From contig CP126194.1 of NCBI GenBank assembly GCA_030272155.1, positions 3,897,501-3,961,500 of the forward strand: a stretch of 64,000 nucleotides of DNA. The letters run 5' to 3'. The notes under the pieces were generated by a model, which worked only from the letters and a program-made list of their open reading frames with translations, did no database searches and was not told the origin of the DNA. Below are positions 52,290 to 63,190 of the stretch, piece after piece (the stretch's first letter is position 1; every line of letters starts with the position of its first letter). The position numbers were made by a program, and so were the translations under genes. The stretch is from Tetradesmus obliquus. Lineage: Eukaryota > Chlorophyta > Chlorophyceae > Sphaeropleales > Scenedesmaceae.

Positions 52290-53780
52290 ATGAGCGGCGC
52301 TCACCCTTGACATTCTTTTGTATCGTTTAAAATTGGTAGTTTAGCGCCGAATTGCTGAAGAGAGCGCGGTTTCGACACGCTGGCATGGAAGGTCAGGCGT
52401 CCACAGTTTGGGGTAATATTCAACTTCCAGGCCGAGTAGCGGCTTTTGCATCAATTAGTCTTGACAACAAGTAGAATCTGTACATAGTTATCGCATGAAA
52501 ATCGCCGAGCTGCGGGGACGCTCACACCGACACCGCAGTAAACATAGTGTCACAAGCAGCAGTGACCCGCGTGTCTGCATCGCCTGCTGCATCCTGGCAC
52601 ACAGGGCTCGGCTCGAATGCATTATGTGTGATGCAGAAAATGTAATTGGGCACCAGGCGTGCGCGGGAGACAACTGCATGGTGTTGTACGGTGCTCTGCG
52701 CTGTCATGGAAGTCTGCTGCTGTGCCAGACAACTGCTTGACAGCTCAAAGACCGCCGGCTGCAGCAGGCTCTTTCTCGATGCTCAATGGCCATCCACAGG
52801 CACCAAAAGGGGTACTTATAGAGGCTGCACGGGCAAGCCGGCTCAGGCCCAAGGACTGTGGCTGTTCTGCCCTTGCAGCCTGCTCCTGGTGTCCCGTCTC
52901 AGCGCACGACGGTATATGTAAATCATTTACTGAGCTACCAACAGCTGTAACAGGCGGTACTGGTTGCTGCTTATGCCTGCAGAGCATGCCAGGCACCAAA
53001 CAGGGACGTGTCTGGTGCTGCTGATAGGCAGGACAGCCGCAAGTCGCGGGTTGGGCCCCGTTCACCCTTGAGAAGGTTTTTTACTGTCTAATATTGTTTA
53101 AGCGATGCCATATTGCTCGACAGAGCGCGGTTTCGACACGCTGGCCTGGAAGGTCAAGCGTCCACAGTTGGGGGTAACATTCAACTTCCAGGCCGAGTAG
53201 CGGCTTTTGCATCAATCAACCTTCGAAAAAAGTATGCTGTGTACATAAATATCGCGTGAAAATCGCCGAGCTGCGGGGACGCTCACACCGACACCGCACT
53301 AAACATGGTTTCAAAAGCAGCAGTGACCCGGGTGTCTGCATCGCCTGCTGCATCCTGGCACACAGGGCTTGGCTCGAATGCATTATGTGTGTTGTGGGAA
53401 ATGTGATTGGGCACCAGGCGTGCGCGGGAGGCAACTGCATGGTGTTGCACAGTGCTCTGCGCTGTCGCGGAAGTCTGCTGTTGTGCCAGACTGCTGCTTA
53501 ACAGCTCAGCAACCGCCAACTGCAGCAGGCTCTTCTCAATATATTAGGTTTATAACGTGCATGCAAGTCACTCAATGCAAGCGCATGCAGCATAATGCGT
53601 ACTCACATAGCAAGAAGGGTTCCCCCAGGACCAGCATGGCTGCTTCCAACTTCAATGTTGTGGTGCTGCTGCTCCTCCTACTTTTTCTAGTATAACCTGC
53701 ATTCAAAAACCACACCTAGTCAATGCTCGATGACCATCCACAGGCACCAAAAGTTACTGGCTGCATGGACACGCCGGCTC
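52290..53780. repeat. ~0.76-kb tandem duplication, two diverged copies
   Basis: Copy 1 (~52290-52860) and copy 2 (~53050-53780) align with a 761-bp offset, for example GAGCGCGGTTTCGACACGCT and GCCGAGTAGCGGCTTTTGCA in both. An 81-codon Cys-rich frame is open in both, but copy 2 has GTG in place of the ATG, and most base changes in it alter the residue, so it does not look protein-coding. Confidence 0.88.
53541..53719 (+). mobile_element. small non-autonomous insertion (copy D) with 5-bp target duplication
   Basis: The insertion interrupts copy 2 of the tandem duplication. TCAAT occurs directly before (53536-53540) and after (53720-53724) it. Removing the insert and one TCAAT gives CTTCTCAATGCTCGATGACC, which aligns to CTTTCTCGATGCTCAATGGCC in uninterrupted copy 1. 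The ends share only TAGGT in inverted orientation, so terminal inverted repeats are weak. It has no coding capacity beyond a 19-residue hydrophobic frame. Confidence 0.75.
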
Positions 53781-54562
53781 AGGCTGTGTCAAAACAGCGG
53801 AGACATTGCATTCTCGAATTACTGTCTATGCATGAGGGTGTGCACTGCAGTATGTGTACGGCCATGTTAACACGTGACCAACGTGACCTCCTGGTACAGC
53901 AGTGCCATGGGCACGTAAAAGCATTACATACGATGCAGGAGACACAGGCCGGCCTTATTGAGCCCAAACACACAGTATGTACAGGCCTGTACACCAGAGC
54001 GACATTGACGCTAACATGCTTCACTTCATCTCCAAAAGCAAACCTATCTATGTCAGTTCGGAGGTTGGCGCCAAACTTGCACACGTTGGTGAAACTCCTG
54101 GAGATGATCAACCATGCACCTGCCTACAAATCATTGCTTATGAAGTCCGTGACCGACAAGCACCATGCTTCATTGCAGCAGCTCTGGCACTGCTGATCAG
54201 ATTATGTTGAACTACAGCAAACACGGTGCGAGCTGCGGCGCAGCCCCCTGAGCATGGAGCAACAGTGTGTTTGCGTCTTGCCGAGCACATAGCGCACCAT
54301 GAACTACACAAGCACGTGGGATGCCATGTGACAGAACATCAATGCTCAGCTGGGCAGCCGCCATGGTGCCAGCTGCCGCCACCAGCCAACACTTGTAGAG
54401 AGCTGCAGCTGAAACCGCACGATAACAACCTTGATGCATCGGTGCGTGCCAAGAAGCTGGCTATCTGTGACAGCTCAAGCTGAACCGTGCAGCACTACTG
54501 CACTACTGCTTATAAACAATATTGAGGCTTCACCAACCATGCGTGCCACGCAGTGCATCAGC

Positions 54563-54786
54563 CTAGGGCTTAGCCCACTTGAGGCAATTGAGGCAGCCAT
54601 TGGCCGCAGCAGCCTCAGGCAGCGAGCCAAACCTGTTGGGGTACTGCACAGGTACCGTGCCGCTTGCTGCTGCTGTCATTGCCTCAAGCGTCCTGCTGCT
54701 GGGTGAGAAGCCACCAGGGGAGGTCTGCAGGGAGCCCAGCTCAAGCAGGCGAGCTGCCACCAGCTGCTGCAGCTGCCTGGCATGAG

Positions 54787-54842
<56 letters not shown>

Positions 54843-57427
54843 AACAGGCGCCTGCCTGCAGCTGCAGGCTTGGCAGGAGCTGCTGCTGCTGCTGCTGCTG
54901 CCTTAGGTGCTGCTGCTGCATCCTTTGTGGCTGCTGCTGCTGCCGCTGCTGGCTTGGCTGCGACCTCTGTAGTGATCTTGCTTGGCGTGGCAGCAGCAGC
55001 AGGCTTGCTTGGCGCTGCTGCTGCTGCTGCTGCAGGCTTGGCTGTCATGTTTGGCTGCAGAGCCCCGTCAATGGCATGCAGGATGTTTTTGCCTGCGTAG
55101 ATGTTGAAGCTGGTGATGGCTGCTGGGAAGCCCTGCTCAGGAGTGAGTGTGATCTCAGGCCGGGGCACCACGGCATTGTTCTTGTAGCGGTCCGGTGCGG
55201 TGGCCCTACAGCAGCAAGTCCCAGGGCGTGTGACATGTACCAGTGGCAATGACTGCCGTTAGGTTCAAACTACTAGAGAGTGCGTCACAGTTCAAGTCGC
55301 AAGTGATGGTGGTTGATGTACTACGTGTGCCTGGATGCTAGCCAGCGGGCTGTTGGCAGCATCATACACAGATCGGACTGTCCCCTGTGTGGGATGGTGA
55401 CCAGCATGCCTGCCAGTGTCTCAGGTGCTCTGCCTCAAACCTTACATGTGCAGAATGCATACCGCCTGACTATGCCGATGCCAAAGGCTAAGCATGTGCC
55501 AACCCATATCAATTCTGTGTCACTCGCCAGCCAAGCAGCCAGCCACTGGCAGTTCTGCACCCGTCACTCACGTGAGGTTGCTGGTGACCTTGATGCTGTG
55601 GCCACTGAGCAGCGTGGGCAGGCTGGTGACACCCTGAAAGCCCCTGGGCACCTGCAGGAAACCAGGTCAGGAAAAGCACCCACACGCAATGCTGAAACCT
55701 GATTGCTACTACACTCTGGCAGATTTTGGAATAGACAGACAGTGCTGCACACCTGCTCCTGTCGCATGGTGGCAGCCGCGCGGCTGCTGGCCTGGCGCAT
55801 CTGTTGCTGCATCACTGCCAGCTTGCATCAGCACAAAGACAGCTGCAAAAGCAAACCATGCAGCTGCTACATAAACAACTAGTAAACTTCTCCAGCTCCA
55901 ACAGCAGCAGCAGCAGCAGCAGCGACTCCCCCCTCTTCGGCCCCCACCTGGCGTGCCGCGGGCGTCACATGGTACTTCAGAATGTCCCCAATCGCTGCGC
56001 TGCTGGCCGCCATGAGCTCCGGCTCAATTGGCTTCCAGGCCTTGTTAGTAGGCACAAACAGTGTGTAGGGGTCCTTTGCTGCTGCGAGGGCCTTGTCGAT
56101 GCCTGTGGACTGTGCATAGCCGTAGGTGGTGACCCAGCTGGGGTTGTAGGCAAGTGCAGCCATTGTGCTGTTGAAGTAGTTGCCTGCAAGGAGATGCGGC
56201 GGTTGCAGCAGCAGCGGAGAGGCAGTATCACCAGTATCAGCAGTAGTAGGGGAGTTGGATGCGAATAACTTGAACTTGTTACAGGCTGGCATTGCATGCA
56301 GGCACACCTAGTGCTGTTTGCGCGCGTCACATGCAAGGGAAAGGCAGGTGAAATCCCAGAGCAAACACCAACACGTAGCTCCACGGCATGCACTGCACAC
56401 ACTGACTATGCCAAGCTCAGGCTGTGGGCAAGGATCCGCAAGCTGCACTCACCGCTCATGAGCACCCTGTCAATGACAAACACTGACACCTTGCCAACCT
56501 TGACCGGCCCAGACACCACACCAGCCACACCGCCCTGCACATCTCTGACAGCTAGCTTGCCGCCGGCGCCCTTCACAAGGGTGACTATGAAGTTCTCGTC
56601 GCCTGTGGCTGCCTTTTTGGGCCCCTTGTCGGCTTCTGTGCCGCTGACCTGGTAACCTGCGGAGGGTTTGGGAGTGCATGCAGCACAGCACAATAGCAGA
56701 GAGCCGGGTGCGGAAGTTGTTGTTGGGAAGCAGCAGAGCACAGCTTTGAGCATTCTGTGGATAGCCGTTGCTCAACATCCAAGGTCTTGTTGTGGCAGGG
56801 CAGCAGGCAACAATGCTGTGAATGTCCACCAAATTCAGCAAGGGCTTCCTGTGCCTACCTGGGATGAAGTGGTATGCTGTCATCAGGTCAGCCAGGTCAG
56901 GCTGCGCCGCCAGCTCAGCAGCTGTCAGGCCCATGGCCTTCAGGAAAGCATCCACAGCCTGCACCAGAGCAGCAGCAGCAGCAGCAGTACAGCAGGCAGG
57001 CATCCATATGTACTGTACTACAATGAGGACCGTAACTCTTTAACCTGTAAACCAGAGGCAGTGCTTTCGCCGCGGAGGCATATTCGGCTGCAGCAACCAG
57101 CAGCCCAACAGCAGGATCCTATTGTGCTGGGACCTCTGCTACTCACCGCGTCATTTGGGGCAAAGAATGTACCCACAACATTCTTTGGCACACTTGCTGG
57201 CGCAAGTTTGATGACATCAAACAGGCCTCTGAACTTGGGGGTGGACTTTGCCAGTGCTTCGTGCAGAGAGCCTGCAGGGTTGCTTGCAGGCACTGCTGCT
57301 GTTGCTGCGGCTCCTGCTGGTGCTGCCTGTGGCTTTGCAGCTTGCTGGGCATATGTAACCTGCAGTAGTCAACAGAGCGGCATTGACTGTTGGACGTGAC
57401 CGACGCCTGGTCTACCACAGCCTGACA

Positions 57428-57469
<42 letters not shown>

Positions 57470-57620
57470 ACTGCTGCATGACAACCCCGCCAGCACTTTG
57501 GCAGATCATAAACGTTACGTTGCTGCTCACGCAAATTGCAATACATTTGTACGTTTAAGATCGATTACTCACCTGCGAAAACACAGCCAGAAGGGTGATC
57601 AAGGCTGCCGTGAAAGCCAT
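54563..57620 (-). CDS. secreted fasciclin (FAS1)-domain protein, 507 residues
   Basis: This is an extracellular adhesion-type protein, as in algal-CAM and plant fasciclin-like proteins. Seven exons fit in phase: 57620-57573, 57359-57147, 56958-56859, 56656-56453, 56183-55948, 55651-55572 and 55205-54563. The N-terminus MAFTAALITLLAVFSQVTYA is a signal peptide. FAS1 domain 1 spans ~30-188 (VGTFFAPNDA, LMTAYHFIPG, VSVFVIDRVLMSG). Domain 2 spans ~190-345 (TLFVPTNKAWKPIEPEL, ILKYHVTP, ITSFNIYAGKNILHAIDGAL). The C-terminal ~160 residues are an Ala/Lys/Pro-rich segment followed by a long poly-Ser run after GRRLL, a plausible O-glycosylation or cell-wall attachment region. No GPI-type hydrophobic tail is seen. 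Start and signal peptide are clear; the ligand is unknown. Confidence 0.92.
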
Positions 57621-59025
57621 TCTCGGCAGAGTCACAACACACGCACAATGAACAGATCCCAAGCCACAACGAATATTCAAGCTAGTCGGGCGGACGCGTT
57701 TGTATATCGACGCACGGTAAGTTGACGTGTCACTCGTTCAGCAAGTGACAGCAGGTCCAGCAAGTGACAGGCCTAGGTCCGGTTGGGTGTGTGGTGACGC
57801 AGAACCTTGAAACCAACCTCCTGCTGTTGCAAATCGACGATGCCCCGATCTAACTGGCAACCTGGGATGCTGCTGCATTGTACATTGTGCTGCACTGGCA
57901 CCTTGTGCTGTCAGCAGATCTGCCAGGTCACCTAGGTGGCAGGCCGCAGCACAAGATCATCACAGTGACAGCCATCAGATCCGCAGTGAGCCCTTACATA
58001 CATTAAAAGCTCCTCATTGATACCATTACTTGCAGCGCAGGGTACTGCTTCAACTTGACTTGCAGTTTGAAGCTATCACAGGCCCTGGGGTTATAACGTG
58101 CATGCAGGTCATCAGCTGCACCTGGTGCTCGACTGCCGCTGTACCACAGGGTTCAGCAGCCACATCACACTTTGCAGACCCCAGGTATGCTCAATGCCGG
58201 CGGCAACCTTCCAAACCCATTGCTGCCGCAGCAGGCAACCACTCTGTCAGACGCCCATTTCAATACAGACTGCCGTGTGCCATAGACAGTAGCCAATCGG
58301 CAGCCTTTGCCGATCGAATTGGCACTGGGCAACCATCCCAAGGAAATCACAGAGACCGTTGTACATCACTGGCTCTGACCTGTACCTGTGCACATGGGCA
58401 CACATGTGTTGACTCAACACCAGATGATGATGATCATCACAACCTCGGCCACAGCCTGAAAGCCATGTGGCTGCCAATGCATTGGCACCACGCCTGACTT
58501 TGAGCACGCCATTGTGATTGACGTACAACAGATGGACAACAGTACCCCCGACAAGACTTGATCACGTTCAAGCAAGTGCCACTAATAATGTCCTGCTGCA
58601 GCAGTGCTGGCCAATCCAGAACAAGGCACACCAGACCCTCGCATCTCAAACCTTGCAGACACGGCTGCAGCAAGCGGCAGGCATGCAATCTAAAATTTCA
58701 TCTCACGGGGTGTTCACGCAATGTGTCCTGCTGGCTTTGGTCTGGTTGTCAAGTGCATTGTTGGCAATGCGCACCCCTGACCAGTTGCCACGAGCTTCAC
58801 ATTACTTGAACACACGAACTCTCAGCGCTACACACGGTTCTCTGAGCGCAGCAACACTGCAGAGGGCTGCCAAGTTTGTGTGCAGGAGCGGTAACAGTCA
58901 AGCCAACACATGAATGGCACAGCAGTATCCGCACAAGCAAGCCTTGCTGCACCAGCACCTGTGCAGCTCACACCAAAACACAGCAGCCGCACCACCACCC
59001 TGCAGCCTCGCTGCTGCTGCTGTCA
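57621..59025. other. intergenic region
   Basis: A 1.4-kb stretch separates the FAS1 start and the 3' end of the Mot1 gene. GGTTATAACGTGCATGCA near 58088 resembles the left end of the 53.5-kb element but the rest does not match. No gene is supported. Confidence 0.45.
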
Positions 59026-62000
59026 TCACTGCTGCTGCTTCTTGGCCAGCTTCTGCATGAAGCTCTTCATGTCAAACTCAGCCGTGTACTGCCCATCGTC
59101 CCACAGCTCACCCATGCCATCCAGCATTGACTGCAGCGCAGACTGCTTCTTCTTACCACCAGCAGCAGCAGCAGCAGCCGCACCCTCCGCGCCAGCCACC
59201 CCTGCAGCAGCAGCAGCCTCACTCGTGCCGCCGGCGCGCGCGGTTGCGCGCTCCTGCTTCTCTGCTGCTGCTGCTGCCGGCGTGCCGAAGAGGTCCAGCA
59301 GCTGCCCCGTGTCCATTGCTGCCATGCTCATGTTGTCCTGGTTGACCACTGCATTGGCTACGTCCAGCTTGAACTGCTGCAGGCTCATGATGCGCTGCTC
59401 CAGCGTGTCCTGCAAGCAAACAACAGCAGCACACACATAAGGCAGGTGATATGTGGGCAGGCATGTGCTGCTGTTGAATGGTAGTAGGCTGTACCGAAGC
59501 GGCTAGGTGAATGCTTGCGCTCTTTCAACTACAGACAGAACACATGTTGGCCTCAGCTTAGCTTGCTGACGAACAGCTGCTGGAGCACGCCGCTGCAGGT
59601 GCTCCTCTGCAGAACAGCTTGTTCCCATCTCAGCCTTTGAAGCAAGCACATGTGGAGACACACTGCTAAAAGCAACAGGGTGCCCCCGACTTATCTGCCT
59701 GCCACCCTGCTGCTTGTTCGTACAACAGATCGCTACTAACATCCCCACCTGCATGAGCAGCCTGTACACGTTGACGGTGCGCGTCTGCCCGATGCGGTGC
59801 GCCCTGTCCATGGCCTGCAGGTCCTTCATGGGGTTCCAGTCGTGCTCCAGGAACACCACGGTGTCAGCGCTGGTGAGGTTCAGCCCCAGCCCGCCCACGT
59901 GCGTCGTCAGCAGCAGCACCTGCGCAGCCAGTGCAGCCGGTCAGCCGCAGGCAGCAACGCGTCAGCAGTAGCAGATCCAAACCCAAGTCAGCCAAGAACT
60001 GTCACACGCCAGAGGCCGCAGTTGATGAAACAGACAGGCAGCAGCAACACAACATCACATATTGAAACCAAGCCCACACCCGCATCCACCAGGACCTGCG
60101 CGGGCACATGTGGACGCCAGCCGCAGGCAGCGACGCGTCAGCAGTGATAGGTCGCGCTCTCATGCCAGACAGTAACTTGCACAAGCAGGAGGTCGCAGTT
60201 CAGGCACACACAAGCCAGTGGTGGTGCAGCGAAACCACTCAGTTCACACAGCCACATGCATCACATCTCAATGGCATTGCTGTTGAAGCGGTGCACCACG
60301 CCAGCTCAACACACATACACACAATCAGTAGCAGAACTCAAATCCTGCACAGCCAGCCGCCCGCATGTCACCTGAATGGTGGGGTCGCTGTTGAAGCGCT
60401 GCACCACGCCAAAGCGCTGGCTCGCATCCACGCTGCCATCCAGCCTCAAACTCGACACGCCCAGCGGCCGCAGCAGACAGCTCTCAACCAGATCAAGCAT
60501 CCCTTTCAGCTGCGCAAACACCAGCAGCCGGTGCCCACTGTCACTTGAGCCTTCAGCCAGCTCATCAACCTCCCTTGCTGCTGCTGCTCCCCTGCCGCCT
60601 GCATTACTGCTGCCAAGAGCCGCATCTGGTGAGACCAGCCCACACTGCACCAGGATGTCCTGCAGGGCTAGCAGCTTCGGTGCGTGCTCGATGCTGCGTA
60701 GCGCGGCTTCTGCGGCTGCTTGACTTGCTGCTGCAGCTGGCCCCAGCACGAGCTGGCAGGCCTCCCGGTGTGCTGGCACTGACCAGTCCAATGCAAGCAG
60801 CGGGTGGCTGCACAGCTTGCGCAAGTAGATCAGCGCGCTGAAGACGTGCTGCGCGGCCTTGCCTTCTGCTGCTGCTGCTGCGGGCTTGCTGCTGCTGTCG
60901 TCGGCGGCAGCGTGCTGCTGCTGCTGCTGCGTGAGAGTGCTGGTCACCTCCGACAGCGCCTGCAGGGCCGGCAGAGTGTTTCAGGCATGATGTGAGCGCA
61001 GTCTGCAACGTCATCAAAGAATCTTAAGTCCTTACGCACTGTTACCACTGGACCTGCAATGCTTCCACTGGAGGCTGCAGAAACCACAACTTTACCACGC
61101 ACTCCGTCAGCTGCTGAAGCAATGTGCAGCACCATCCGTCATCCCGGGCCGCAATCAACACAACCTCCCCGCCAGCACCCCACCCACCTGCGATGACGCA
61201 AAGTCCTCATACAGCCGCTGCTGTATGCTGCTCATCCGGCACAGCACGTCCGTCACGATCTTGGGCGGCAAGTCCTGCAGCACCTGGCCCTTGGTCCTCC
61301 TCAAAATGAAAGGCATGACCTGCTTGTGCAGCGCATCCAGCGCCAGCGTGCCTGCCTCAGCTTCTCTGCTGCCCTTTTTGGAGTAGCGCGCGGCGCTGAC
61401 CACGCGCCCGAAGCGCGAGTTGAAGTCGCGCTCGGCTGCAGCAGCAGAAAGAGCAGCAGGAGCAGCAGCAGCAGATGCAGGCGCATGGTGCAAGGTGAGC
61501 GCGGCAAGAAGCAACACTACTGGCCGCGGTGGTAACTGATCGCCTCGCAGCCTGCCACAAAGCTGTGCATGGCACCTTTTCAAACGCATAAACATACACT
61601 GCTGTGACGAACATCTTTGACGCGTACCCCACCCACACTGTCAGGCCTCGTGCTTCTGCAACCCCCTCCCACAGCCACGCACCTGCCAGGAAGCCGGGCA
61701 TCAGGAAGCCAACCATGCTGATGCTGTGCAATATGTCGTGCGCACAAGCTGACATGCACCCAAGCGTGTCGTGCCTGCGCCGAAACACCGCATGCCCCTC
61801 CCCGCCCCGCACCCACCTCCCAGGAATCCGGGCATCAGGAAGTCAAACAAGCTCCACAGCTCCACCGCACTATTGTGAATCGGCGTGCCGCTCAGCACCA
61901 GCCGGTGCTGCGCCCCCAGCCGCTTCACAGCCTGCGCCAGCTTGCTCTTGGTGCTTCGTATCACATGGCCCTCATCCAACACCACATAGTCCCACGCGAT

Positions 62001-62315
62001 GCCACATGCCCAGTCTGCATCAGCTCGCAGCGACTCGTAGCTGATAATCACCACGTTGTAGCTGGCGGCTGATTTGCCTGTGCCTGCGCTGCGAAGCTGC
62101 TGCTGCGCAGCCGCGCGCTCCGTGGGCGTGCCGCAGATCGCCAGCGGCCGCAGCACAGCTTCGTCAACATACTTGTTAATCTCGTGCGCCCAGTGGCCTA
62201 CTAATGTCGACGGGCACACCACCAGCGACGGCAGCAGCCCGGCTGCTGCTTTGCTGCCTGCTGCAGCGGCATGCTGCTGCTGCTGCTGCTGCTGCTGCAG
62301 GCCATTGGCTTGCGG

Positions 62316-62348
<33 letters not shown>

Positions 62349-63149
62349 GGCCTGGCGCTCTGCTGCGCTGGCTGCCATGATGGTGGTTGCCTGCAGGGTC
62401 TTGCCCAGGCCCATGTCGTCTGCCAGCACGCCGTTGAGCCCGAAGCGCCGCAGGAAGCACAGCCAGTTGATGCCCTCCTGCTGGTAGCGACGCAGCTCAA
62501 CCTATGCAGCAGCAGCAGCAGAAGCAGCAACCGCAGGGGTTACTGAGAGGGTGTGATGGTGGCTTGCTAGGCAGTGCAACATACTGCTGCTGAGATGCAC
62601 ATGCACGCATCATTGGCACAGCCAACAACTAGGCTACACATTCAACAGACCTGCTTGCCACAATGCACACACAGAAGCGCGCAAGGCCTGGCTATGGCCG
62701 CTGCGCGTTGCTATGGTACGGCATGCCATGCTATGCTATGCTATGCTGTGCTATGCTATGCTATTGCCCGCTCTGCTCTGCTCTGCTCTCCTCTGCTGTG
62801 CTGCACCCACCTTGAGCTGCATGGGCAGGCTGTAGTCCTCCACGCGCCTATTGTCCAGCAGCTGGCTCAAGAACTCGCCATCGCGCTGCGCCTCAGCACG
62901 CTGGCCCTCGTCCAGACCCACAGGCAGCGGCAGACCATGTGCCAGCGGCAGCAGCGCAGTCAGGCTGCCAAAGCACAGCGCAGCCTTGCACCGTACTGCG
63001 GGTACCGCGTCGGACATGCGGCGCAGCAGCGGGACCACAAGCATGACGGTGTAGGGCACCAGCTGCCGCTGCAGCTGCAGCACGAGGGTGGCCATCAGCT
63101 CAACGGCACCCAGCCTGCAGTGGCATGGGCAGTAATTGCAGCAGCAGCC

Positions 63150-63190
<41 letters not shown>

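Larger units (their letters stand above)
51548..54562. other. gene-poor region with a tandem duplication
   Basis: No supported gene. The main content is a ~0.76-kb tandem duplication (about 52290-52860 and 53050-53780) whose second copy is interrupted by a 179-bp insertion at 53541-53719. Confidence 0.5.

Noticed and set aside
52495-53501. Pair of 81-codon Cys-rich genes resembling zinc fingers
   Set aside because: The second copy has GTG for ATG and nearly all substitutions change residues, with few silent ones. This fits duplicated non-coding DNA.
48268-54111. Related minus frames sharing a DRFAFG-E segment at ~48.3 and ~54.0 kb
   Set aside because: Similarity is limited to about ten residues and the surrounding frames do not align; possibly old repeat remnants but not demonstrable by eye.
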